The notes beneath the pieces are model-generated. The model was not told the origin of the DNA and did not search any database. It was given only the letters and a program-made list of their open reading frames with translations. The translations under genes were made by a program, and so were the position numbers. A stretch of DNA of 64,000 nucleotides from Treponema sp. Lineage in GTDB: Bacteria; Spirochaetota; Spirochaetia; Treponematales; Treponemataceae. Shown here piece after piece: positions 41,315 through 49,198 of this stretch (positions are counted from its first letter, which is position 1; each line of letters starts with the position of its first letter). Location: assembly GCA_017553635.1 (NCBI GenBank), contig JAFZKN010000021.1, positions 124,001-188,000 of the forward strand. The letters are read 5' to 3'.

Positions 41315-41956
41315 GTGGCAAAATCAGGTTCTTTAGGAAAAACAATCGTTTTACTTATATTAGTAATAATCCTTGCAATTGCAGGACTTTTATGGTTCGA
41401 TATTCTGGGCGTAATTCACGTAAAGTCATTATTTGCTCCCTTTTATAAAATGATTGGTCTTCAGCCACAGACTTCCGTAACAGCAACAAATCAAAAGCCA
41501 CTGGTGGCAGATCTTGACCAGGACAGACTTGATAAGCAGCGCGAATCCCTTGAAACATTCAGGCAGGAACTTGAAAAACGCGAGTCTGACATCGAAATTG
41601 CAGAAAAAAAGAACGAACAGATAGCCCTTGAAATAGAAAATCGGGAAAAATCTTTAGAAGAACGCGAAAAAACATTTAACAATGAGAAAGAAAAGTACGA
41701 TAAGAAAGAAGTAAACATCGTACAAATTGCTGCAAACTTAGAAGGAATGCAACCAAAGAACGCTGTTGATATTCTGTCAAAGATGGATGATCAGCTCATA
41801 ATTGATGTCCTTCGAAAGGTTGACGAAAGAGCACGTGCCAACAATACAAGCTCGATGGTTTCTTACTGGCTTTCTCTTATGGATGCCACCAGGGCCGCTA
41901 CAATCCAGCGAAAAATGGTATCTAAGCCTCTTTCAATTGATGATGAAGATGAATAG
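41315..41956 (+). CDS. flbB: Flagellar collar protein FlbB (MotE-like)
   Basis: 213 residues, GTG start after AGGGG. One N-terminal TM helix (about 9-30), a periplasmic coiled coil rich in Glu/Lys (about 65-135), and a MotE/MgtE-N-like helical domain (AANLEGMQPKNAVDILSKMD). Position directly before fliK/flbC-flgD-flgE is the same as flbB in Borrelia, where FlbB forms the base of the spirochete-specific periplasmic collar around the flagellar motor. Upstream fliF-fliJ genes, which precede flbB in other spirochetes, are absent here; a protease gene takes their place. Confidence 0.85.
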   Translation: MAKSGSLGKTIVLLILVIILAIAGLLWFDILGVIHVKSLFAPFYKMIGLQPQTSVTATNQKPLVADLDQDRLDKQRESLETFRQELEKRESDIEIAEKKNEQIALEIENREKSLEEREKTFNNEKEKYDKKEVNIVQIAANLEGMQPKNAVDILSKMDDQLIIDVLRKVDERARANNTSSMVSYWLSLMDATRAATIQRKMVSKPLSIDDEDE

Positions 41957-42029
41957 TTAATCTTTGTATCACGGTAATTTCACGGTTTATGGCTGCGTTG
42001 CAGTCTTAAAAAAAGATGGAGGTTACCGA

Positions 42030-43397
42030 ATGCAGGGATTGAATGTAAATTTAGATTCGACCTATATTCCAGAAACAATCCGCGATACTCAGTCAGTAAA
42101 GGAATTTGAGCGGGATAATTCCCAGCTTTCATTTGTTTCCATGCTCAACAAAGAAATTCAGATGAAAGAAATTCCAGAAGCTAAAGACGCGAATGTTTCT
42201 AAAACCGACATGGATGTATCAAAAAGTTCTTCTGAAAGCAATGCAGAACAAGGCGAAAAAGTTGCTTTTGCCGACACGGATGTTAAGAAGAATCAGGATC
42301 ATCAGAATAAAGACCAGATAGAATCGGAGAAAAAAGCTCCAGTTAAGACAGAAGTTCCGGCTAAAGCTGAAAGAACTTCTGATAAAACAGATGAAGCTGA
42401 AAAACGATTAAGCAGAATCAGAATGTTGAAAAACATGAATGATAACGAAAAGCTTAATAAAATTATCAAAGATTCTAAAGGAAGTGAGCTTGACTATAAT
42501 TCACATAAAGTTCAGCTTGTTTCTAAAAAGTCTGAAGATACTGATCTTGAAATAATCATAGAAAATTTTGACAAGTTAAAGAAATCAACTGGCGAAAAAG
42601 ACAGTGATGAACTGTTAACTGCACAGACTCTGGCTGTACAGTCAGTAAAAGATTTTTCTTCTGCCGTTAAAGAAGTTTCTAAGAAAAACTCAGATGGTAA
42701 AATTGACATTAAAGAAATTAAAAACAAAAAAGATGTTAAAAAACTTTCTGATGTAATTTCTGTAACAGATTTAAGGACTGAGAAAAAAGATGCTGCGGTT
42801 TCTGTAAAGAAAACTGATTTTGTCACATCAATTAAGCAGACATCAAATGATTCTGCTCAGGTAACAATGGATTTAAACTCTCTTGCACAAAAAAATATTC
42901 TTTCACTTGATGCTCAGAGTGCAGGTGCACAGGGGTCTACTTTCCAGGCAATGCTTGAAAATCAGATAACAGAAAATGCTGCAGACTTTGTAAAGGCCGG
43001 AAACATCGTTCTTAAAGATAATAATGTTGGAAATATCAATCTTATTCTTCATCCGGAAAGTCTGGGTAACGTTAAGATAAGTTTGGAATTATCCGATAAG
43101 GTTATTACCGGAAAAATCCTGGTATCAAGTCAGGAAGCTTTTAATGCGTTTAATTCAACACAGAACAGTTTAAAAGCTGCTTTTATTGAAAGTGGTTTTG
43201 ATACTGCAAACTTTGATATTGCTTATGCAAATCAGGGAAACCAGTTCGCAGAAAATCACAGACAGGATAACGGTCAGAATGAAAAACAGGCAATGAATAT
43301 TTATAACAATTTTGTTTCAGAAAATTATTCAGTTGCTGAAAATTATTCCGATAGTTTAAACGATGTTCGAGATTACTCGATAAACATAGTTGCATAA
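42030..43397 (+). CDS. fliK: Flagellar hook-length control protein FliK (FlbC)
   Basis: 455 residues from the ATG at 42030, which has ATGGAGGT directly upstream; an earlier in-frame start at 41964 is not preferred. The first ~300 residues are charged and low in complexity (Lys/Asp/Ser-rich), as in the ruler part of FliK. The C-terminal domain (about 320-410; GNINLILHPESLGNVKISLE ...) is the Flg_hook domain that switches export specificity when the hook reaches length. It sits between flbB and flgD, as in other spirochetes. Confidence 0.88.
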   Translation: MQGLNVNLDSTYIPETIRDTQSVKEFERDNSQLSFVSMLNKEIQMKEIPEAKDANVSKTDMDVSKSSSESNAEQGEKVAFADTDVKKNQDHQNKDQIESEKKAPVKTEVPAKAERTSDKTDEAEKRLSRIRMLKNMNDNEKLNKIIKDSKGSELDYNSHKVQLVSKKSEDTDLEIIIENFDKLKKSTGEKDSDELLTAQTLAVQSVKDFSSAVKEVSKKNSDGKIDIKEIKNKKDVKKLSDVISVTDLRTEKKDAAVSVKKTDFVTSIKQTSNDSAQVTMDLNSLAQKNILSLDAQSAGAQGSTFQAMLENQITENAADFVKAGNIVLKDNNVGNINLILHPESLGNVKISLELSDKVITGKILVSSQEAFNAFNSTQNSLKAAFIESGFDTANFDIAYANQGNQFAENHRQDNGQNEKQAMNIYNNFVSENYSVAENYSDSLNDVRDYSINIVA

Positions 43398-43410
43398 AAT
43401 AAAGAGGTGA

Positions 43411-43869
43411 ATGATGGAATTCAACGGAATTAATTACAATCCAATGATGAATCTTCAGGAAAAACTTGAAACCCAGATGGCAGTTGATGCACACAACAAG
43501 GCAAATGTTTTCGAAGGTCGTCAGATTAAAAATCAGCTTGATAAAGATGACTTTTTAAAACTGCTTATTACACAGTTATCCCATCAGGATCCTACACAGC
43601 CAATGGACAATACAGAATTTGTTGCACAGATGGCACAGTTCTCATCTCTGGAACAGATGCACAACATGTCAGAAGGCTTTACAAAGATGTCTGCTTTTAT
43701 GAATAACAGCGAAGCAGTATCAACACTTGGTAAGACTGTAGAAATCGAACTTGGTGAAGATAAAATAACTGGAATTGTCGAAAGTGTAACTCGCGGCGAA
43801 GTTCCGCAGGTTCTTGTAAACGGCAACTATTATAACTTAGAACATATTAACAGAGTATACGGATACTAA
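43411..43869 (+). CDS. flgD: Flagellar hook-capping protein FlgD
   Basis: 152 residues, the short form without the Tudor/FnIII C-terminal domains of enterobacterial FlgD. The N-terminal signature LDKDDFLKLLITQLSHQDPTQPMDNTEFVAQMAQFS is fully conserved. It caps the growing hook and lets FlgE subunits assemble; exported by the flagellar type III system. AGAGGTGA precedes a double ATG (43411/43414). Adjacent to flgE. Confidence 0.96.
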   Translation: MMEFNGINYNPMMNLQEKLETQMAVDAHNKANVFEGRQIKNQLDKDDFLKLLITQLSHQDPTQPMDNTEFVAQMAQFSSLEQMHNMSEGFTKMSAFMNNSEAVSTLGKTVEIELGEDKITGIVESVTRGEVPQVLVNGNYYNLEHINRVYGY

Positions 43870-43884
43870 AACGAGGGTAGCTAT

Positions 43885-45276
43885 ATGATGAGATCACTTT
43901 ATTCTGGTGTATCAGGAATGCAGAATCACCAGACAAGAATGGACGTAATTGGAAACAACGTTTCTAATGTTAACACATGGGGCTTTAAAAAAGGTCGTGT
44001 TGATTTTCAGGATATGATATCACAGCAGCTTTCGGGCGCTGCAGCACCTACTACAGAAGTTGGTGGTGTAAACCCTAAAGAAGTTGGACTTGGTGTTCAG
44101 ATTGCTGCAATCAATACAATTCATACACAGGGAAACCTGCAGACAACTGGTGTAAACACTGATATTGCAATTCAGGGAAACGGTTTCTTTGTATTAAAAC
44201 AGGGCGATCAGTCATTCTACTCAAGAGCTGGTGCTTTTAGTGTTGATAAAGAAGGAACACTTGTTAATCCTGCAAACGGTATGCGTGTTCAGGGATGGAT
44301 GGCACGTCAGGTAAACGGCCAGTCAATTATACAGACAGCAGCTACACCTACAGATTTAGTAATTCCATTGGGACAGAAAGATCCTGCACAGGCTACAGAA
44401 AACGTTAAGTTCCTCTGTAACTTAAATAAAAATACTCCTGAAATTCTTGAAGGTGCTTCTGAAGAAGACATCCTTAAAGGAACATGGAACACAGAATTTA
44501 AAATTTATGACAGCTTCGGTAACGAACACCTTCTCGCTGTAGATTTTACACGCGTAGTTGGAAATCCTAACCAGTGGCAGGCAAGAGTTCGTGTTGACGT
44601 AGAAAACGAAGACTTTACACAGACACGTGTTGGTCTTGGTACTACAGACGGAATGGGAGAAACTTTCGTAATTACATTTGATAATCACGGAACACTTCAG
44701 TCAGTAACAGACTCTGCTGGAAACGTAACAAACCCTGAAGGCGAAATCGTTTTACAGGCATCATTTACAGTTCCTAATGCAAACCCTGACGAAGAAGGAA
44801 ACCCTACACGTCAGACATTTAACATTAACCTTGGAACAATCGGAAGTCAGAGAAACACTATTACACAGAGTGCTGCTGATTCTTCTACAAAAGCATGGTT
44901 CCAGGACGGACATAAAATGGGATATCTTAACAACTTTAAGATTGACCAGAGCGGTGTAATTACTGGAGTTTATTCAAACGGAACAAACCGTGCTATCGGT
45001 AAAATTGCAATGGCAACATTTACCAACCAGGGCGGTCTTGAAAAAGCCGGTGACAATACTTACGTTGAATCAAACAACTCTGGCATTGCAAACATCGGTG
45101 AATCTGGAATTGCAGGCAAAGGTAAACTCTTAGCCGGCGCTCTTGAAATGTCAAACGTTGACCTTACACAGGAAATGGTTGATATGATTACAACACAGCG
45201 CGGTTTCCAGTCTAACGCCAAGACAATCCAGACATCAGATACAATGCTTGAAACTGTATTAAGCTTAAAGCGCTAA
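43885..45276 (+). CDS. flgE: Flagellar hook protein FlgE
   Basis: 463 residues. N-terminal rod motif SLYSGVSGMQNHQTRMDVIGNNVSNVNTWGFK and C-terminal VDLTQEMVDMITTQRGFQSNAKTIQTSD form the coiled-coil D0. Lys165 (GQKDP) and Cys178 (KFLCNLNK) occur at the same numbers as in T. denticola FlgE, where they form the inter-subunit lysinoalanine cross-link that stiffens spirochete hooks. Shine-Dalgarno GAGGGTAG. A strong terminator follows, so flbD-motA-motB-fliL, which usually come next in spirochetes, are not contiguous here. Confidence 0.97.
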   Translation: MMRSLYSGVSGMQNHQTRMDVIGNNVSNVNTWGFKKGRVDFQDMISQQLSGAAAPTTEVGGVNPKEVGLGVQIAAINTIHTQGNLQTTGVNTDIAIQGNGFFVLKQGDQSFYSRAGAFSVDKEGTLVNPANGMRVQGWMARQVNGQSIIQTAATPTDLVIPLGQKDPAQATENVKFLCNLNKNTPEILEGASEEDILKGTWNTEFKIYDSFGNEHLLAVDFTRVVGNPNQWQARVRVDVENEDFTQTRVGLGTTDGMGETFVITFDNHGTLQSVTDSAGNVTNPEGEIVLQASFTVPNANPDEEGNPTRQTFNINLGTIGSQRNTITQSAADSSTKAWFQDGHKMGYLNNFKIDQSGVITGVYSNGTNRAIGKIAMATFTNQGGLEKAGDNTYVESNNSGIANIGESGIAGKGKLLAGALEMSNVDLTQEMVDMITTQRGFQSNAKTIQTSDTMLETVLSLKR

Positions 45277-45306
45277 ATTTAATCTGAATTACAGATAATC
45301 TTAGAT

Positions 45307-45343
45307 AAAAAATCACTTTGCAGATCAGCAAAGTGATTTTTTT
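45307..45343. terminator. Bidirectional intrinsic terminator between flgE and the barrel gene
   Basis: 15-bp stem AAAAAATCACTTTGC (45307-45321)/GCAAAGTGATTTTTT, loop AGATCA, T-run to 45343. Confidence 0.93.
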
Positions 45344-45345
45344 AT

Positions 45346-46236
45346 TTACAACTGAAATCTTAAACTTGCACCGGTTCCCCAGATTTGATTAGTCAAATCA
45401 TAGGTTGCATTTACATCTAGTTGAACTACTCCAAGCTTAAAACCAAACCCACCGAAAACCTGTGGAATAAAATTATCACCTGGTTTTGTTTTATATGACA
45501 CTCCACCGGAATTAACTGTTGCAGATCCATTGCTCAGACCTGCCGAGGATTTCCAGCTTGAATCTGCATCTACTTCTGACCATATTCCCCTGAATCCGAT
45601 AAAAGGTGTAAAGAATACAATTGTCTTTGAAAGCTGTGTTTCTGCAACAAATGTCTTTACTTCGTATTCTGTGTTGATTCCAAAGCCGCTGTTTGATTTT
45701 CCAATAGAACCTTTTGTGTAATAAAAGCCTGCACCAATTGAAAGTTTTGGCAGTGGTCCCGTACCCTGAAGAATTGCGTAGCGAAGATTTCCGCCTGCAG
45801 ATAAATATTCAAGATCGATTTTGTCCAGAGACTTTCCGAGTTTTGTCGTATCCAGAACCGCAAACGAAGCACCGACATCAAACGGTAAAAATAAGCCGCC
45901 TATCTTTGCATTAAAATTTACTGTTGGAAAAAGAAAGCTGTCTGGAATTGAAAGAATGTTTACCATTTCTCCAGCTTTTTTGATGCTCGAAATGTCTACA
46001 GAAGTTATTCCTCCATCGATCCCAACTGCAAAATGCATTGGAACTGAAGGGAAAAATTTTCCTATCCATGCATCTGAATAAGTGTTGGTCTGAACCGAAG
46101 CATTTGGAAGTACATTGGATAATTCAATGGAAAAATCTTCTAAAAGTCCATTGATTTTAGAAACGTCATTCTGTGCGAATGCATTTCCTGAAAAAAATCC
46201 GATTATCATAACCGGTAATAATATTTTTAACTTCAT
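45346..46236 (-). CDS. Predicted outer-membrane beta-barrel protein
   Basis: 296 residues. Signal peptide to about residue 22 (GNAFAQ). The rest alternates short amphipathic strands with Gly/Asn turns (PFDVGASFAVLD, KLSIGAGFYYTKG, FIPQVFGGFGFKLGVVQLDVNATYDL) and ends in a hydrophobic strand SLRFQL, typical of outer-membrane proteins. No family was recognised. RBS CGGAGG. Its transcript would start with a stem-loop of AACATGTA/TACATGTT and has a clear TTGAAT-N17-TATAAT promoter, divergent from tRNA-Phe. Porin or adhesin are possible; nothing decides between them. Confidence 0.75.
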   Translation of the reverse strand: MKLKILLPVMIIGFFSGNAFAQNDVSKINGLLEDFSIELSNVLPNASVQTNTYSDAWIGKFFPSVPMHFAVGIDGGITSVDISSIKKAGEMVNILSIPDSFLFPTVNFNAKIGGLFLPFDVGASFAVLDTTKLGKSLDKIDLEYLSAGGNLRYAILQGTGPLPKLSIGAGFYYTKGSIGKSNSGFGINTEYEVKTFVAETQLSKTIVFFTPFIGFRGIWSEVDADSSWKSSAGLSNGSATVNSGGVSYKTKPGDNFIPQVFGGFGFKLGVVQLDVNATYDLTNQIWGTGASLRFQL

Positions 46237-46262
46237 TTTTTTGTATCCTCCGATATATAAAA

Positions 46263-46292
46263 AACATGTAGAAAAATATAGAGTTACATGTT
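46263..46292 (-). other. 5' stem-loop with U-run in the leader of the barrel gene
   Basis: Arms AACATGTA and TACATGTT (46292-46285 and 46270-46263 on the minus strand) followed by a run of T. It lies right at the predicted transcript start. It could stabilise the mRNA or attenuate it. Confidence 0.55.
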
Positions 46293-46297
46293 CATCA

Positions 46298-46326
46298 ATT
46301 ATAGCGGAAAAAAGATTCTAATTCAA
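46298..46326 (-). promoter_or_regulatory. Promoter of the barrel gene
   Basis: Minus strand: TTGAAT (46326-46321), 17-bp spacer, TATAAT (46303-46298); leader about 55 nt. Confidence 0.6.
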
Positions 46327-46364
46327 ATTATACTAAATATTTTTAAAATTTACGGGTAAACTTA

Positions 46365-46393
46365 TTGACACAAATTAAAAAAAAATATATATT
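46365..46393 (+). promoter_or_regulatory. tRNA-Phe promoter
   Basis: TTGACA (46365-46370), 17-bp spacer, TATATT (46388-46393), 11 nt before the mature tRNA 5' end. Confidence 0.8.
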
Positions 46394-46404
46394 TTACATC
46401 ACAC

Positions 46405-46477
46405 GCCGCGGTAGCTCAGTTGGTAGAGCGCTGGACTGAAAATCCATATGTCGTCAGTTCGATCCTGACCCGTGGCA
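46405..46477 (+). tRNA. tRNA-Phe (anticodon GAA)
   Basis: 73 nt. The acceptor stem GCCGCGG pairs with CCGTGGC (one G-T), then discriminator A. D-arm GCTC...GAGC, anticodon loop CTGAAAA with anticodon GAA, T-arm GTCAG-TTCGATC-CTGAC. The CCA end is not encoded. The anticodon stem has a C-T mismatch at its outermost pair. Its own promoter and terminator frame it. Confidence 0.96.
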
Positions 46478-46480
46478 CTA

Positions 46481-46513
46481 AGACCGTAAACTCTAAGTTT
46501 ATGGTCTTTTTTT
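46481..46513 (+). terminator. tRNA-Phe terminator
   Basis: AGACCGTAAACT pairs with AGTTTATGGTCT (one mismatch) around CTA, followed by seven T. Confidence 0.9.
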
Positions 46514-46570
46514 CACTTTAAGCTTATCTGTGTCAAAAATCCATAGTTCAATTGTGTCAAAATTACTCAC

Positions 46571-46599
46571 TTGTTAATCCCGTTATAATAAACTATAAT
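46571..46599 (+). promoter_or_regulatory. Leaderless promoter of the ankyrin gene
   Basis: TTGTTA (46571-46576), 17-bp spacer, TATAAT (46594-46599), 6 nt to the ATG at 46606. No Shine-Dalgarno. Confidence 0.6.
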
Positions 46600-46605
46600 G
46601 TAGGT

Positions 46606-47502
46606 ATGGAATGGTTGATATTATATAGAGAGGATTTAGAACAGGCTGCAAAGGACACCAGGGATATGCTTCTTGTTCACAATATAGAATCAAATATTTT
46701 ACCGATTTCTCAGATCGGGGACCTTCATAAAGAGATGATAAATGAATCTGTTAAAAATGCAACGCATTGCGTTCTTTTTGATAATCAGCTGCTTCTTGAA
46801 GATAAAGTTTCGTTTTTCTATGGATATCTTATAGGAAGGGTAAAAAAGTTCTATTCTCTAGATAATGAATGGTCTGAGAGCATGAATTTTTTTAAGAATG
46901 TTTTCCTTTTTAAAGGAGAAAGAGCTCTTGTTAAAGCACTTGAAAATCAGCTTGATGCCATTAAGGAAGAAGAAAAATCACGACAGGCTTTTTCTAATCT
47001 TTTTAATGAAGGAATTCCTTATACAGCAGATTGCTTTGCTTATCACATTGCAAAGAACAATATTAAAATCTGTCAGGATTTTGTCGATGCAGGAATAAGT
47101 ATTAATGCCCGTACCGAAGAAGGAACTCCGATGCTTAATATTGCCATACGTGCTGAACAGAATGAATGTGTAAACTGGATTCTTTCACAGAATGTAGATA
47201 TTGATGCTGTTTCTGACGACAGAGGTTACTCTGCTGTAATGGATGCAGTATGGAAAAACAATTATGAATTGACAAAGCTTTTAATCGAGAGAGGTGCAAA
47301 TCTCAACTTTATCAGTCGCGACGGTCAGTCAGTTTTAGTACTTGCAGTCGGTGCCGGTAAATATGATATTTGCAAGCTTTTAGCAGAATCGGGCGCAGAT
47401 CCTGATATCAAAGACCAGATGAATATGTCGGCTTACGAATATGCAAAACTCTTTGGCAGAAAGGATATTGTTGAGGTTCTGGAAAAGTACCATAAATCGT
47501 AG
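46606..47502 (+). CDS. Ankyrin-repeat protein with an unassigned N-terminal domain
   Basis: 298 residues. Residues 1-115 form an alpha/beta domain (MEWLILYREDLEQAAKDTRD ..., THCVLFDNQLL) that I cannot assign; its pattern is vaguely TIR- or nucleotide-binding-like. Residues ~140-295 carry four to five ankyrin repeats (EGTPMLNIAIRAEQNECVNW, RGYSAVMDAVWKNNYELTKL, GQSVLVLAVGAGKYDICKLL, NMSAYEYAKLFGRKDIVEVL). No signal peptide, so it is cytoplasmic. An earlier in-frame start (46552) is rejected because the promoter boxes overlap it. murG follows closely. Confidence 0.85.
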   Translation: MEWLILYREDLEQAAKDTRDMLLVHNIESNILPISQIGDLHKEMINESVKNATHCVLFDNQLLLEDKVSFFYGYLIGRVKKFYSLDNEWSESMNFFKNVFLFKGERALVKALENQLDAIKEEEKSRQAFSNLFNEGIPYTADCFAYHIAKNNIKICQDFVDAGISINARTEEGTPMLNIAIRAEQNECVNWILSQNVDIDAVSDDRGYSAVMDAVWKNNYELTKLLIERGANLNFISRDGQSVLVLAVGAGKYDICKLLAESGADPDIKDQMNMSAYEYAKLFGRKDIVEVLEKYHKS

Positions 47503-47524
47503 AGTAAAAGAGATAACAAAACAA

Positions 47525-48712
47525 ATGAAAAAAAACAAATTACAAAAAATCACAGTTGCTTTTGCCGGAGGCGGTACCGGCGGACATATCTATCCTGGAC
47601 TTGCAATTGCAGATGAGTTAAAGACTATATGCAAAGAGCAGGGAATAGATATAAATATCGTATGGATTGGTAATTCATCCGGAATGGATAAGAATATCGT
47701 AGAATCAAATCTTGGTTTGGACTATTTACCTTCAGTAGATAAATTTTATGGTATTCCTTCCGGTAAACTTAGAAGATATTTTTCTTTTAAGAATTTTACG
47801 GACTTGTTTAAAATTGCAGCAGGCTGTATTGCAGCATTTTTTATTCTTCTTAAAATTAAGCCTGTTGTTTTGTTCAGTAAGGGTGGTTTTGTAAGCGTTC
47901 CTCCGTGTTTCGTTGCAAAGCTTTTAAAGATTAAAGTTTATACGCATGAATGTGATTTTACTCCTGGACTTGCAACAAAAATAAACAGTCGTTTTGCGAC
48001 AAAGATTCTTTTGTCTTATGAAGAAACAAAGGAATTTATGTCAAAGGATTATGCACAGAAAACTGTTGTGATGGGAAATCCTGTCAGACCTGTTTTCTAT
48101 TCAACTGATTCGAAAATCGGAAGAGATTTCGTTAATTTTGGATATTCAAAGAAAACGAAACCTGTTCTTTTTGTTATGGGAGGTTCTCTTGGTGCAAAGC
48201 AGATTAATGATCTGGTTTTCGAAAATCTTGAATTTCTGTGCAAGAGATTTTATGTAGTTCATCAGACGGGAATTAAAAATGAAGAAAGTCTTCCTGAAAT
48301 TCCTGATAATGTAAAAGACAGCTACAGACAGTTTTCTTTTATCTATGAACAGATGCCGCATGTAATGGAATATGCAGATGTAATTCTTTCCCGTGCGGGG
48401 GCAAACAGTCTTTGGGAATGTGCTGTGCTTAAAAAACCGCTTGTTCTTATTCCACTTTGCGGAGCTGGAACAAGAGGTGATCAGCTTGATAATGCTGAAT
48501 TTTTTGAAAAGAAAGGTGCTGCAATCGTATTGACAGGCGAGTATGCTGCATCGGATCCATTAAAGAATGCATTGAGTGCCATGCTTGATGCAAAAAAGCG
48601 GAAACTCTTTTCAGAAGCTATGGGAAATCTTCTTGATAAAAAGAGAAGTGCGTGGAAAATTGCAGATTTAATTTTTACTGATTGTATAAAAAATAAAGAT
48701 AAGGAAGGTTAA
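47525..48712 (+). CDS. murG: MurG, UDP-GlcNAc:lipid I N-acetylglucosaminyltransferase
   Basis: Makes lipid II on the inner face of the cytoplasmic membrane. 395 residues, GT-B fold: FAGGGTGGHIYPGLAIADEL at the N-terminus, FSKGGFVSVPPCFVAKLLKI, ECDFTPGLATK, VMGGSLGAKQIND and the C-terminal LSRAGANSLWECAVLKKPLVLIPL. The ATG at 47525 is chosen; an in-frame start at 47441 overlaps the ankyrin gene. It is followed 3 nt later by a CvpA-like gene and then holB, not by other mur or fts genes. Confidence 0.95.
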   Translation: MKKNKLQKITVAFAGGGTGGHIYPGLAIADELKTICKEQGIDINIVWIGNSSGMDKNIVESNLGLDYLPSVDKFYGIPSGKLRRYFSFKNFTDLFKIAAGCIAAFFILLKIKPVVLFSKGGFVSVPPCFVAKLLKIKVYTHECDFTPGLATKINSRFATKILLSYEETKEFMSKDYAQKTVVMGNPVRPVFYSTDSKIGRDFVNFGYSKKTKPVLFVMGGSLGAKQINDLVFENLEFLCKRFYVVHQTGIKNEESLPEIPDNVKDSYRQFSFIYEQMPHVMEYADVILSRAGANSLWECAVLKKPLVLIPLCGAGTRGDQLDNAEFFEKKGAAIVLTGEYAASDPLKNALSAMLDAKKRKLFSEAMGNLLDKKRSAWKIADLIFTDCIKNKDKEG

Positions 48713-48715
48713 TAA

Positions 48716-49198
48716 ATGCCATTTGGGATTACACCTGTTGATATCTGTTTTCTTTTAATTACTCTTATTATCAGTATAAGGGCAGCGATTAAAGGCTTTA
48801 TCGATGACTTTTTTGGTCTCGGTACTTTTATCTTCGGTGCGTATTTTGCATACTTTTTTATGCCAAAGCTTTCACCATATCTGGAAGCCTGCATGAATCC
48901 AACTATAGCAAAAGTTCTTTCATTCCTGCTTATTTTTATAATAATATTCCTCATTGTTAAAATAATTCAGCTTGCATTAAAATCTGTATTTTCCGGAAGC
49001 ATTTTAAAGAGTCTTGATCATGGTCTTGGTTTTCTTTTCGGAATTGCAGAAGGTTTTTTTATAATCGTTCTTATATTCATCATCTTTGATGTATTGAGCA
49101 CATGGTTCAGTTTTCCAATTATTAAAGAAAGCCTTTTTTACAAGTATTTTAACGGTTTTATAAACAGTACAAGTTCTAAATTGATGGAGAGCGCTTAA
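48716..49198 (+). CDS. CvpA-family membrane protein
   Basis: 160 residues with four TM helices. The N-terminal VDICFLLITLIISIRAAIKGFIDDFFGLGTFIFGAYFA fits the CvpA pattern, as does the SLDHGLGFLFGIAEG helix. CvpA is linked to colicin V production in E. coli and to envelope tolerance, but its molecular role is unknown. AAGGAAGG lies upstream. It overlaps holB by one base (TAATG) and forms a tight run with murG. Confidence 0.88.
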   Translation: MPFGITPVDICFLLITLIISIRAAIKGFIDDFFGLGTFIFGAYFAYFFMPKLSPYLEACMNPTIAKVLSFLLIFIIIFLIVKIIQLALKSVFSGSILKSLDHGLGFLFGIAEGFFIIVLIFIIFDVLSTWFSFPIIKESLFYKYFNGFINSTSSKLMESA

